A stretch of DNA of 64,000 bases, from NCBI GenBank assembly GCA_964547905.1, contig CAZJPN010000016.1:13185-77184 (forward strand). Direction: 5' to 3'. This document shows, one piece after another, positions 16,341-25,412 of this stretch. How positions within the stretch are numbered: the first letter of the stretch is position 1; every line of letters begins with the position of its first letter. Origin of the DNA: JAJYLM01 sp964547905 (lineage in GTDB: Bacteria > JAMCPX01). The translations under genes and the position numbers were made by a program. A model generated the notes under the pieces. That model was given only the letters and a program-made list of their open reading frames with translations, did no database searches and was not told where the DNA came from.

Positions 16341-16405
16341 GTCATTCCCATGAAAATGGGAATCCAGAGAACCGGAGACTGGATTCCTGCTTTCGCAGGA
16401 ATGAC
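16341..16405. repeat. Double-hairpin palindromic intergenic repeat
   Basis: Between purH and purD is a 65-base palindrome of the GTCATTCC...GGAATGAC type. The outer arms are GTCATTCC (16341-16348) and GGAATGAC (16398-16405). Inside, each half folds alone (ATTCCCATGAAAATGGGAAT and ATTCCTGCTTTCGCAGGAAT), and the two inner halves GGAATCCAG and CTGGATTCC also pair. Such REP-like elements are dispersed in many genomes. A shorter variant lies at 12195-12241. If purH-purD is one transcript, this would be a stable hairpin in its middle. Confidence 0.8.
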
Positions 16406-16450
16406 AGATTCTGTTTTAACAGAAAATTCTCAATTGGAAGAGGTATTAAG

Positions 16451-17701
16451 ATGAATATTCTTGTAGTAGGTTCAGGGGGGAGAGAACACGCCATTGTCCA
16501 CAAAATAAAACAGGATGACATAAAAAATATATACTGTGCACCTGGCAATGCAGGTATCGAAGAACTGGCACAGTGTGTGCCGATAAAAGCGGATGATCTG
16601 GACGGACTCCTAAAATTTGCAAAAGATAAGAATATATCCCTTACAATAGTTGGACCTGAATTACCTTTACAGGCCGGTATTGTTGACATTTTTACCGCGA
16701 ATGGCATGGCTATTTTCGGACCCACAAAAAAAGCTGCAATGCTCGAGACATCTAAATCGTTCGCAAAAAAACTTTTAAAAAAGTACGGAATACCTACGCC
16801 TTCTTTCGAGGTCTTTGACAGCTCTGCCGATGCAATCGATTATGTAAAGACCATATCGTTTCCGGTAGTTATAAAGGCAGACGGACTCGCCTCGGGTAAG
16901 GGGGTTATCATTACAAATGAACTGTCTCATGCAATAAGCTCTATAAAGGATATCATGGACAACCGCGTATTTGGAGATGCAGGGAAGGTAATACTTATTG
17001 AAGAATTTATGACCGGGGTTGAATCGAGCTATTTCGTCATATCAAACGGCAATACTTTTATAGATGTCACAAGCGCCCGGGATTATAAGAGATTGAAGGA
17101 TAACGATCTTGGACCAAATACGGGTGGCATGGGATCGATATCGCCGTCCGATAAACTTACTCCCGAGCTCGAGAAAAAAATCGTTAACAAAATTGTATCC
17201 CCTCTTATGGAAGACTTAAAAAAGGAAGGTATCATTTATAAAGGAGTGCTCTATGTAGGTCTTATGATTTCGAACAATGATCCGTATGTATTGGAATTCA
17301 ATGTGAGATTCGGTGATCCGGAAACACAGGCAATATTACCGCGTATAGAAAGCGATCTTGTGAGCGTTTTAATGGACAGCGCCAAAGGTAAAATGTTTAC
17401 CGACTCGATAAAGCTTAAAAAAGACGTCGGCGTTTGCGTTGTAATGGCTTCTCAAGGTTATCCCGCAAACCCGCAAACAGGCATGACAATCGAAGGACTA
17501 AAAGGTGCCGGGGGCAAAGATACCTTTATATTCCACGCCGGTACAAGAAACGAGAAAGGTGTTATAAAAACAGCAGGTGGCCGGGTACTCGGGATAACAG
17601 CCCTCGGAGAGGGCATAAAATCAGCAAGAGAAAAAGCTTACATGGCGGTTAATAGTATTATATTCGAAGGCTCACAATACAGGAGGGACATAGGGTTATG
17701 A
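16451..17701 (+). CDS. purD: Phosphoribosylamine-glycine ligase
   Basis: ATP-dependent ligation of glycine to phosphoribosylamine, the second step of purine synthesis. The 416-aa ATP-grasp enzyme begins MNILVVGSGGREHAIVHKIK. It has the glycine-rich loop VVIKADGLASGKGVIITNE, the GPNTGGMGSISPS motif, and the Mg-binding LEFNVRFGDPETQAILPR. All are well conserved. Its TGA stop overlaps the ATG of the downstream polysaccharide-export gene (ATGA), so the two are translationally coupled. This joins purine synthesis to the exopolysaccharide cluster in one transcript. Confidence 0.97.
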   Translation: MNILVVGSGGREHAIVHKIKQDDIKNIYCAPGNAGIEELAQCVPIKADDLDGLLKFAKDKNISLTIVGPELPLQAGIVDIFTANGMAIFGPTKKAAMLETSKSFAKKLLKKYGIPTPSFEVFDSSADAIDYVKTISFPVVIKADGLASGKGVIITNELSHAISSIKDIMDNRVFGDAGKVILIEEFMTGVESSYFVISNGNTFIDVTSARDYKRLKDNDLGPNTGGMGSISPSDKLTPELEKKIVNKIVSPLMEDLKKEGIIYKGVLYVGLMISNNDPYVLEFNVRFGDPETQAILPRIESDLVSVLMDSAKGKMFTDSIKLKKDVGVCVVMASQGYPANPQTGMTIEGLKGAGGKDTFIFHAGTRNEKGVIKTAGGRVLGITALGEGIKSAREKAYMAVNSIIFEGSQYRRDIGL

Positions 17702-18783
17702 GGGGTAAGTGTTTCTTATTTATACTGATCTTTCTACTATCATCGTGTGCCGCTTCAAACAATGCGGAAATGCCTGCAACTAAGGGACCAAGTTCGGTTC
17801 AACACGCAGGTATACAGCAGACGGATACCACGATTGCAATACCTATAGATGAGCAAAAGAATACGGTTGTCGATCAAATACTGAAACAGGATAATAAAAG
17901 TACTCACGTAAAGGAAGGTTTGGGGGTCGGTGATTCAATAAGCATAACCGCATGGGGGCATCCTGACATGAGCGGTGTTGTCCGTATAGAAAAAGACGGG
18001 AAAATCTATTTACCGCTCATAGGCGGAATAGAGGCCAAAGGATTAACAATCGAACAATTAAAGGATGCAATTACAAAAGCTTATAGCCTATACATAAGAC
18101 ATCCGTTCATAGATGTTGAGGTGAAGGAGTATGCAAGCAGACTTGTTTTATTGCTTGGCAGTGTTATGAAACCGGGTATCTACCCTATCAAGGGAGGCAC
18201 TGACCTTGTCACAGCAATAGCACTAGCGGGAGGACAGTTGGCCCAGAATGAACAATCAAACCTTTCAAATGTATACCTCATACGGAAGGGTCATTCTACG
18301 ATTGTCAATGTGTATGACTATCTGCGGAATGGCAATCAGTATAACGATCCGATACTCGAGAATAAGGATGTCATATATGTACCAAGCGCTGAGGAGCAGA
18401 ATATAATAGTACTGGGAAGGGTTGATAAGCCCGTGGTTATCCCGGTTTCCGGCCCTCCTATTTCCATAGTAAAGGCTATAACACTTGCAGGGGGTTTTAA
18501 ACTCGGTGCCCTAAAAAATGATGTGAAAGTAATACGGGGCGGTTTGATACACCCTGACATCTACACCATTAACGTCGACGGCATACTTCATGGCAAACAG
18601 CCTACGGCAAAAGAAGGTGTTGAACTGTATGCCGGTGATATAGTATTTGTACCGAAGAGTGCTCTTGCGTCATGGAACGATATACTTGATCAGATACAGC
18701 CAAGCCTGAATGTACTCCTCGCCCAGCCATTATCTATAGCCACAAATTATCTTCTTCTCAGACAACTCCTGAGGCAACCCTGA
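17698..18783 (+). CDS. Polysaccharide export lipoprotein (Wza-like)
   Basis: The 361-aa protein starts with a lipoprotein signal (LFILIFLLSSC, lipobox Cys19 region) and is probably anchored in the outer membrane. The Poly_export domain is visible at about residues 75-150 (GDSISITAWGHPDMSGVVRI, DGKIYLPLIGGIEAKGLTIE). Two SLBB-type beta-grasp repeats follow (LLGSVMKPGIYPIKGG; VLGRVDKPVVIPVSGP). Wza-family proteins form the export channel for capsule or exopolysaccharide. It overlaps purD by 4 bases and the next gene (Wzz/BY-kinase) by one base. This places it in a coupled export/regulation set. Confidence 0.9.
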   Translation: MRGKCFLFILIFLLSSCAASNNAEMPATKGPSSVQHAGIQQTDTTIAIPIDEQKNTVVDQILKQDNKSTHVKEGLGVGDSISITAWGHPDMSGVVRIEKDGKIYLPLIGGIEAKGLTIEQLKDAITKAYSLYIRHPFIDVEVKEYASRLVLLLGSVMKPGIYPIKGGTDLVTAIALAGGQLAQNEQSNLSNVYLIRKGHSTIVNVYDYLRNGNQYNDPILENKDVIYVPSAEEQNIIVLGRVDKPVVIPVSGPPISIVKAITLAGGFKLGALKNDVKVIRGGLIHPDIYTINVDGILHGKQPTAKEGVELYAGDIVFVPKSALASWNDILDQIQPSLNVLLAQPLSIATNYLLLRQLLRQP

Positions 18784-21119
18784 TGGCGGACAATACCTCT
18801 TTAACAACATCACCGGAACTCGTAGAGTATATACTTTTACTGAGGCGAAAGTGGAAGCTCATCGTACTGATAATAGCAGTATTCTTTATAAGCGGTATGA
18901 TATATACGTATCTAAAAACACCGGTTTATCAATCAACCGCCACAATATACATAGAAGAACCCTTATCACGGAACAATCTCTTGAGCGACATTATTGTAAT
19001 GCAATGGTGGAACAGGACATCTTCGGAGAGATTGATAGCCAAGAGCAGATCCGTAGCAGCACTTGCCGTCGAGAAAATAGGACTCGATTATCATATAGAA
19101 TCCGAACCAACAACATCCAGCATTCATATTTACAAGATCAGGCCTTTTGACAGAAGCAAGATTGATCGTTTTAAAATAAACTTCACAGGCAATAAATCGT
19201 ATGATGTTTATGTTGATAATAGGAATATAGGATCTGGTACAGTTGGAATTCCATTCACTTCTTCGGAACTTTCATTTTATCTGAGAAAGGCAAACAATGT
19301 GTCGAATGGTGACTCCGTTATAATCAAGAAGGGTAACTTTGAAGATGCGGTTAACAGTATACGTGACAACACCAATATAGAAGAGATGGGAGAAATGACC
19401 AACATCCTCAAAGTAAGCTGCAAGAACAAGGACCCTTACCTCGCAAGTCTTATAACGAACGAACTCATAAAAGCATACATAGATCTCAGTATACAGAGGA
19501 TGAGTCAGGAGGCTTCTCAGGCATTAACTTTTATATCCAATCAACTTACCATCACAAACCAAAACCTTATAGAATCGGAAAAGGTAATGGATCAATTCAA
19601 GAAAGAACACGGAATTATATCCCTTAAGGATGAGGCTAAAGAAGCAATCATAAGGATATCGGACCTCGAAAAGCAGAAGCTCGAGATAGCACTGAAGATA
19701 AGAGATGCAAACTCATTAAAGGATATGCTGTCAAGCAACAATGCAAGTATCGGCGATTATCTTATAAGCGGTTCTGACCACGTACTCGGTTCCATGGTTC
19801 AGGAGCTTACAAAGCTTGAGATCCAAAAAAAGGCAATGCTGGAAGAGTACACGGAAAGATATCCAGGCGTTATTCAATTGAATATACAAATAAACGAGAC
19901 CAAACAAAAGATAAGGCAGATGATCGGGAGCATTCTGAACCAGCTCATGATGCAGCAAAAAAATATTAGATTATATGAAGGGGTATACTATAAAAGTCTG
20001 TCCAATCTCCCGGAAACAGAAAGGCACTATGCTGGATTAGAAAGGGACCTCAAAGTTAATGAGGAGCTATATGATTTTCTGCTGAAAAAACACGAAGAGG
20101 CAAGGATATCAAAAGCTGCTACCGTAGCAAACATCCGGATAATCGATAAGGCTATACCTCCCGATGAACCTATAGAACCACAGAAGGGAAAAAACGCACT
20201 GGTAAGCTTCCTTCTTGGTTTCATCCTTTCTCTTATCTTTGCTTTCTACACAGAGTATACGGATACATCATTGAAAACAGTCGAAGATGCCCGCAGAAGG
20301 CTTACCCTGCCCATATTCGGCATTATACCCCAGCTTCCTCACGGTACAACCAACGGAAAGATAAAAAGGGATCTTATCACTGCCGAGGACCTCAAGTCCA
20401 CCGTTACAGAAGCTTATAGATCTCTCAGAACCAATATACAGTTTGCCGATCTGGAAAATAAAAATAAATGCTTTATGATCACTTCGTCAGGCCCTGGCGA
20501 AGGTAAATCCACAACAGCAGCCAACATTGCAATAACACTTGCGTATGCGGATATGCCGACTATACTTATAGACGCCGATTTCAGAAAGCCTGTAATACAT
20601 ACACTTTTTGACATTGAGCAAGAACCGGGCATTACCAATTATCTCGCATCTGATTTGCCTATAACCAATATAATAAAACACACCGCTACAAAGAACCTCG
20701 ACCTTATAACTGTCGGAATCATCCCGCCAAACCCTTCCGAACTGTTGAACAAGTCAAAGGTTGACACCATGATAAAAGAGCTGAAAAGACATTACAACTA
20801 CATTATTTTTGATACGGCACCTATTTTACCCGTAACAGACCCCGCTATACTTGGATCAAAGGTTGATGGTGCATTCATAGTAGTCGAGCTTGGTAGGACA
20901 ACTATCGAAGCTGTTTCCAGGGCACAGTCATTGCTTACAAACACAAACACAAATGTGTATGGCGTAATCCTGAATAAAATAAGCATGACTGTTGGTAGAT
21001 ATGGACATTACTACAATTATTATCATTATGAGAAGTATTATCATAAGAATAAAGAAAACAACAATTTAGAAAAGATTAAAGAAGCATTGCAGAAATTTTA
21101 CAGGTCATTGATCGGTTAA
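18783..21119 (+). CDS. Polysaccharide co-polymerase fused to BY-type tyrosine kinase (Wzc-like)
   Basis: The 778-aa inner-membrane protein has a Wzz domain with TM1 near residues 25-45 (KLIVLIIAVFFISGMIYTY). A long periplasmic coiled-coil region (about 60-460) follows, then TM2 (ALVSFLLGFILSLIFAFYTE). The cytoplasmic kinase has Walker A SSGPGEGKSTTAANI near residue 567, Walker A' ILIDADFRKP and Walker B YIIFDTAPI. The C-terminal tyrosine cluster, GRYGHYYNYYHYEKYY (about 738-753), is the autophosphorylation tail. It controls polymer length and export together with the Wza-like protein just upstream and the PHP phosphatase just downstream. Confidence 0.93.
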   Translation: MADNTSLTTSPELVEYILLLRRKWKLIVLIIAVFFISGMIYTYLKTPVYQSTATIYIEEPLSRNNLLSDIIVMQWWNRTSSERLIAKSRSVAALAVEKIGLDYHIESEPTTSSIHIYKIRPFDRSKIDRFKINFTGNKSYDVYVDNRNIGSGTVGIPFTSSELSFYLRKANNVSNGDSVIIKKGNFEDAVNSIRDNTNIEEMGEMTNILKVSCKNKDPYLASLITNELIKAYIDLSIQRMSQEASQALTFISNQLTITNQNLIESEKVMDQFKKEHGIISLKDEAKEAIIRISDLEKQKLEIALKIRDANSLKDMLSSNNASIGDYLISGSDHVLGSMVQELTKLEIQKKAMLEEYTERYPGVIQLNIQINETKQKIRQMIGSILNQLMMQQKNIRLYEGVYYKSLSNLPETERHYAGLERDLKVNEELYDFLLKKHEEARISKAATVANIRIIDKAIPPDEPIEPQKGKNALVSFLLGFILSLIFAFYTEYTDTSLKTVEDARRRLTLPIFGIIPQLPHGTTNGKIKRDLITAEDLKSTVTEAYRSLRTNIQFADLENKNKCFMITSSGPGEGKSTTAANIAITLAYADMPTILIDADFRKPVIHTLFDIEQEPGITNYLASDLPITNIIKHTATKNLDLITVGIIPPNPSELLNKSKVDTMIKELKRHYNYIIFDTAPILPVTDPAILGSKVDGAFIVVELGRTTIEAVSRAQSLLTNTNTNVYGVILNKISMTVGRYGHYYNYYHYEKYYHKNKENNNLEKIKEALQKFYRSLIG

Positions 21120-21163
21120 TCCTCAAATGCATTATTGGGGCAGAGTACTTCCGAAAGGTATAC

Positions 21164-21883
21164 ATGAATAAAGGATATATAGACACACACTCACATATAC
21201 TCTATGAAACAGATGATGGATCCGGGAGTATCGAAGAAAGTATCAAAATAATCAAAGCCATCATCAATGCCGGCTTTTCAACCTCTTATGCCACACCACA
21301 CAATATACCCGGAAGTGATAAATCTATATTACTATCCAAAAGTAAAGACAGGATACAAAAGATTTCAGAAATCCTTGAGAAACAGAACATAAACTACGAA
21401 ATAAATACAGGCGCTGAAAACTATTTCGACGCATCTCTGAACATAAAAACACCTGGTGATTATTTTATCCCGCTTGGAAATTCCGATATTTTCCTTGTCG
21501 AAATCCCCTTTATTGGGGAGAGTTCGCATCACATTGATACGCTGCATAAATCGGGGTTGAGATGCATCATTGCACACGTTGAAAGATACATGGATATAGT
21601 CCAAAATCCGGACAAGGTTGATATTTTTAAACAAGCAGGTTTTATGCTCCAGATGAACTTTGGCAGTCTGATTGGAGTGTATGGTTTCGATATTATGAAA
21701 ACCGCGAATTATCTTTTAAAAAAAGACGCAATTGATGTAATAGCAACGGATATACACGATATACACCATGCGGACATAATTTTAAAAAAAGGTATAAAAA
21801 GGCTTGAAACCCTTGTCCGTCCGGCAAAAGTCTTGCAGTTTTTAAAAGACAAACCTTACAGCATTCTTAGTAAACCCCGTTAG
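21164..21883 (+). CDS. PHP-type protein tyrosine phosphatase (CpsB/YwqE family)
   Basis: The 239-aa PHP-fold protein has metal-ligand motifs YIDTHSHILYETDDGS (HxH), YATPHNIPG, TGAENYF, VEIPF, IIAHVERY and IATDIHD. These match the manganese-dependent CpsB/CapC/YwqE phosphatases that dephosphorylate BY-kinases. Its position 44 bases behind the BY-kinase gene supports that role. The last codons and stop coincide with GTAAACCCCGTTAGAAA (21870-21886), a 17-base sequence found again in reverse at 59391-59407. The C-terminus may therefore have been formed or altered by a repeat insertion. Confidence 0.88.
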   Translation: MNKGYIDTHSHILYETDDGSGSIEESIKIIKAIINAGFSTSYATPHNIPGSDKSILLSKSKDRIQKISEILEKQNINYEINTGAENYFDASLNIKTPGDYFIPLGNSDIFLVEIPFIGESSHHIDTLHKSGLRCIIAHVERYMDIVQNPDKVDIFKQAGFMLQMNFGSLIGVYGFDIMKTANYLLKKDAIDVIATDIHDIHHADIILKKGIKRLETLVRPAKVLQFLKDKPYSILSKPR

Positions 21884-21930
21884 AAAATACGCGGCTTTAA
21901 ACCACACCCTTTCCTGTTGCATGTTTCGGG

Positions 21931-22410
21931 TTAACCGCGTTCTGGCTTTAAGTATCCGATCCCTTTTAAAATAGTCTTGAGACGATCGGTACATGTACTT
22001 GACATGAGATAGATTTCGCATGTTTTACAATCTATAGGTTTTTTTCTGCATGTTACATGTTTGAATGTCCAGCACGGTCTGCTGTTATCAAGATATACAG
22101 GGCATTTTTCTCTGTTTTTTTTGATGCACGACTTTATCTGCCAGCACGGCAACAATGCAAATAACCTGCGCATTCCTTCGAGATTTAACCCAATATCCTT
22201 TATCATGTGTCTCATACATTTTACACGTTCAAGATCTGCATCAGAATAATATCTTCTACCCGATTTTGTTTTGTACGGTATTAATACGCCATGATGTTCA
22301 TACATCCTTAATGTGGGCGAGGATAGGTTCAATTTTTCAGACGCCTCACCTATTGAATATAACTTTTCCAAAATTGTATCTTTATCGTGTTTGGTTTTTT
22401 TTTGTTTCAT
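21931..22410 (-). CDS. MerR-type regulator with cysteine-rich CW tail
   Basis: The 159-aa protein has an N-terminal MerR helix-turn-helix (YSIGEASEKLNLSSPTLRMY then EHHGVLIPYKTKSGRRYYSD; about residues 17-85). In place of a usual effector domain it has a compact cysteine-rich tail with eight cysteines: CWQIKSC, REKCPVY, RPCWTF, VTCRKK, DCKTCEIY. Two Cys-Trp pairs and the CPVY/CEIY endings resemble the two-CW cysteine domains found in anaerobes. A metal, Fe-S or redox ligand is therefore plausible (inference). It follows the MBL hydrolase gene by 16 bases, so the two are probably co-transcribed. Confidence 0.78.
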   Translation of the reverse strand: MKQKKTKHDKDTILEKLYSIGEASEKLNLSSPTLRMYEHHGVLIPYKTKSGRRYYSDADLERVKCMRHMIKDIGLNLEGMRRLFALLPCWQIKSCIKKNREKCPVYLDNSRPCWTFKHVTCRKKPIDCKTCEIYLMSSTCTDRLKTILKGIGYLKPERG

Positions 22411-22426
22411 ATTAAATCTCGTATTT

Positions 22427-23302
22427 TCATTTGTCTTCTATAACGGCTCTAACCTTTGCCTGCAGGTTAATCGTATATGCCCTTTCCGGCTGTCCGCTGC
22501 CGGATTTAACATAATCTTCGTTTTTGATACGTTCAACAACATCGTTCATATTACCGGATTCTTTATAGTAAGCCCTGATCCTTTCAATAAACACCTGAGT
22601 CGCTTTGACGGAATTCATAAAATATTGCCTTGCCTCTTCACCTTCAATAACAGGTCCATGACCGGTTGCTATATAGTCGACATGGTACTGTGTTAATATT
22701 TTAAGACTGCTGACATAAGATTTATAACTTGTGAGAAATTCCGGTAGAATGTCTCCGGATTGTAATCTTATACCTGCAGCTTCACCGGTAAACATGATAC
22801 TCCGATTCTTTAGATAATAACACATAGAATCTTTTGTATGTCCAGGTGTGTATATTACCTCAAGATCATCACCTCCTATATCAAAATGCTCCCCTCCGGT
22901 AAGCGGCATATCAAGTTGAAACGGTCTGAATTCTATGTCGGGATCGTTGATATTCATCATCTTTTCACTATCATGGTTAAGAGAGGTTATAAGTTCAACA
23001 GCATGGCTGCTCTTTAAGATATTATCTATCGTATAGTAACCGCCTATTTTAAACTCGGGTAGATGCCGTTTTAAATACGAGGCAGAACCAAGATGATCGT
23101 AATGACTATGCGTGAGAAAAGCATAGAGAGGAATTTTGTTTTGTGTTAAACAAGGTATGATTTCTTTTGTGTACACAGGTCCCATCATTGTCATACCGGT
23201 ATCTATTAAAACACACAGCTTTGATCCCGTTATTAAATATACGGGTATCATGGCATTGCCAAGCAAAGACACATTGTCCGTTATTCTATAAGCTACTTCC
23301 AT
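22427..23302 (-). CDS. MBL-fold metallo-hydrolase
   Basis: The 291-aa metallo-beta-lactamase-fold protein has the zinc/iron motif THSHYDHLG (HxHxDH), a later His in VIYTPGHTKDSMC, an Asp-equivalent region in IMFTGEAAGI, and a final His in YIATGHGPVIEG. The family includes glyoxalase II, lactonases and many unassigned hydrolases; the substrate here is unknown. The upstream 230 bases to the divergent zinc-ribbon gene should hold its promoter. It precedes the Cys-rich MerR gene, which suggests that MerR controls it. Confidence 0.88.
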   Translation of the reverse strand: MEVAYRITDNVSLLGNAMIPVYLITGSKLCVLIDTGMTMMGPVYTKEIIPCLTQNKIPLYAFLTHSHYDHLGSASYLKRHLPEFKIGGYYTIDNILKSSHAVELITSLNHDSEKMMNINDPDIEFRPFQLDMPLTGGEHFDIGGDDLEVIYTPGHTKDSMCYYLKNRSIMFTGEAAGIRLQSGDILPEFLTSYKSYVSSLKILTQYHVDYIATGHGPVIEGEEARQYFMNSVKATQVFIERIRAYYKESGNMNDVVERIKNEDYVKSGSGQPERAYTINLQAKVRAVIEDK

Positions 23303-23477
23303 AATAATGATTTTAATAAATGTAAACTTTTAAAAAAGCAACCAAAGGCTTAACCGGTGTACTTACACCCATCCCCAAAATACACAAAATTCAATGTTGC
23401 CAATTTTAAAAGAAACTGTTATATTGGTCCTGTTAGAGGTTAAGCATTGGATTTATGTTGTCTGTTGATAGAAATAT

Positions 23478-23536
23478 TACTGTATTGAGCAGTCGAAGGA
23501 ATTTTATTCCCTTCGAAAGGGCTAAGGTAGAAAGCT
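23478..23536 (+). promoter_or_regulatory. Stem-loop in the leader of the zinc-ribbon gene
   Basis: About 30 bases before the ATG at 23537 lies TCGAAGG, an AT-rich loop, and CCTTCGA (in GTCGAAGGAATTTTATTCCCTTCGAAAGG). It is a perfect 7-bp stem extended by A/T pairs. No T-run follows, so it is not a terminator. The SD of the gene is weak (AAGGTAG). The rest of the 230-base divergent spacer shows nothing I can name. Confidence 0.35.
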
Positions 23537-24643
23537 ATGATCGTTATATGCGATAAATGCAATACAAAGTATAAGCTGGATGATGCCACCATTACCGAGG
23601 AAGGTATAAAGGTAAGATGTTCGAAGTGTGGTAATACTTTTATAGTAAAAAAACCAAAACCTGAAGATATTCAAAAAATCGGACAGCCTCAACCGAATCC
23701 CCAGGTCACTCAACAAGAGTTAAGCATAAACAGTAATTTAGACAAAGTAATCAATGAAACAATAAGTGATATTACCGCCAACCAGCCAAAACCTGCTGAT
23801 GCTGGTAGTGAATTCGATTGGTCTGCACTTAATGAAAATAAGGAGAGTAAACCCCAAACCGAAGAACCCCCTCCACCGGCATTTGAATGGAAACAAGATC
23901 AACTGGAAATAGCGGTAAAAAACAGAGAACAACAAACAGAAACTTTAGAAACATCCAAAGAGCCTACCCATGCAGAGAACCAGCAAGGCAATACGATATT
24001 CACTTATAATGAGCCTAAAATCTCAGGTCCAACGGTAGAAAATGTATTAAAGGAATCCATAAAGCAAGCCAGATCCGGATATGCTTCGAGCACGGTAATG
24101 GCTTTTATAAAAAAGTTCGTAATTTTATTGGTTGTATTGGTTGCGTTAGGCGGTGCGGGGTATTCCGCCTATATATACAAAACACGACTTTCAGTAATAG
24201 GCGACAATATTTATACGACCGTCTTAAAGTACATAGCACCGAATAAACAAGTCAACATAGGCGTTTCTGTAAGTGAATCAAGGGGGTATTTCTTTAAAAA
24301 TATAAGAGGGCAACAACTATTCGTTATAGATGGTAATGTTACCAATATAACCGAGCATCCCGTAAGCTTTATAAAGCTCGAAGCAAGTATATTGGATAAC
24401 AATAATAATGTTATTTCTTCAAAAACGTTTTTTGCGGGAAACATACTAACCGATGAAGAGTTAAGAACATACACAAGTGATCAAATAAACTCTATACTAA
24501 ATAATGAAATGGGACAGTCATTAAAAAACTTTAACATTCCGCCGAAGGCAAGCATACCTTTTATGGCTGTATTTTTCGATGTACCTGACAATCTTTCTTC
24601 TTTTACCGTAATACCCAAAAGTACGCACTTAGGCGTTCAATAA
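23537..24643 (+). CDS. MJ0042 zinc-ribbon protein with DUF3426 domain
   Basis: This 368-aa membrane protein begins with an MJ0042-type zinc ribbon (ICDKCNTKYKLDD, VRCSKCGNTFIVKK; two CxxC pairs). A disordered, Gln/Pro/Glu-rich linker (about 45-180) leads to a TM helix near residues 195-215 (FVILLVVLVALGGAGYSAYI). The external C-terminal part matches DUF3426 (FVIDGNVTNITEHPVSFIKL, IPPKASIPFMAVF). Such proteins are frequent in Deltaproteobacteria and their function is not established. The next gene starts 3 bases after its stop. A related zinc ribbon occurs in the receiver protein at 42964-43893. Confidence 0.85.
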   Translation: MIVICDKCNTKYKLDDATITEEGIKVRCSKCGNTFIVKKPKPEDIQKIGQPQPNPQVTQQELSINSNLDKVINETISDITANQPKPADAGSEFDWSALNENKESKPQTEEPPPPAFEWKQDQLEIAVKNREQQTETLETSKEPTHAENQQGNTIFTYNEPKISGPTVENVLKESIKQARSGYASSTVMAFIKKFVILLVVLVALGGAGYSAYIYKTRLSVIGDNIYTTVLKYIAPNKQVNIGVSVSESRGYFFKNIRGQQLFVIDGNVTNITEHPVSFIKLEASILDNNNNVISSKTFFAGNILTDEELRTYTSDQINSILNNEMGQSLKNFNIPPKASIPFMAVFFDVPDNLSSFTVIPKSTHLGVQ

Positions 24644-24646
24644 TCT

Positions 24647-25402
24647 ATGGCAGAGAAAAACATAGGGCAACTTGCTTCAGATTTCGTCAATAAACTTACA
24701 GTATACAAAGAACCAGCTATACGGGAAAAGGTTTTTTTAAAAAATATAAAAGTCGTTCCAGCGGACATACTGTCGGATATCATAATGCATGTTATAAGCA
24801 AGGCATATAAAAAAGAAGGGAAATACCTCGAAATTAGCAGCATGTTTACAAGTAAGGCACTTCTAAAAGAAGCCCTCGGAGAAAAGGGCATGCATGATCT
24901 CATGAGAGCTGCGGCAGTAAAGGGATACAAAGAGTTCTCGGTATTCATGCTCGAAAACAGATCCGTATCCGCAAAGAAAGAGGTCGATGAACCTCTACCA
25001 GACCCAAAGATAGAGGGTATGCCGATCGGGCTAAGAAAAACCTTGTCAAAATCACACAACAGGGATGTTATAGAAAAACTTCTCTACGATCAGGAGCCCT
25101 CTGTTATAAATGTTTTATTGAGTAACCCGAGAATAACGGAAACAGATATAATCAAGATAGTATCGAGAAGGCCGAACTCAGAGAGTATTTTGCGAACGGT
25201 TTACAATAGCCACCGATGGAAATACAGGTACAGGGTACAATGTTCCCTTGCCATGAACCCCTATACACCTGCGGATATAACCCTCAGTGTACTTCCGGGA
25301 TTATTCAACGTCGATCTGCTGAGAATAATCAATGACAGCAGACTTTCCGATGTTGTAAGGCTACAGGCAAAGATTATACTCAAACAGGATATTGCCTTAT
25401 AG
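24647..25402 (+). CDS. Helical-repeat protein of unknown function
   Basis: I do not recognise a named family. The 251-aa product is soluble and mostly helical. The second half contains repeated helix pairs (LLYDQEPSVINVLLSNPRIT, DIIKIVSRRPNSESILRTVY, SLAMNPYTPADITLSVLPG) of the kind seen in HEAT/ARM-like or DUF2336-like repeats. No signal peptide, membrane segment or catalytic motif is visible. It sits 3 bases behind the DUF3426 protein gene and overlaps the region just upstream of the DciA-like gene, so the three are probably co-expressed. Confidence 0.7.
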   Translation: MAEKNIGQLASDFVNKLTVYKEPAIREKVFLKNIKVVPADILSDIIMHVISKAYKKEGKYLEISSMFTSKALLKEALGEKGMHDLMRAAAVKGYKEFSVFMLENRSVSAKKEVDEPLPDPKIEGMPIGLRKTLSKSHNRDVIEKLLYDQEPSVINVLLSNPRITETDIIKIVSRRPNSESILRTVYNSHRWKYRYRVQCSLAMNPYTPADITLSVLPGLFNVDLLRIINDSRLSDVVRLQAKIILKQDIAL

Positions 25403-25412
25403 GCTAAAAGAC

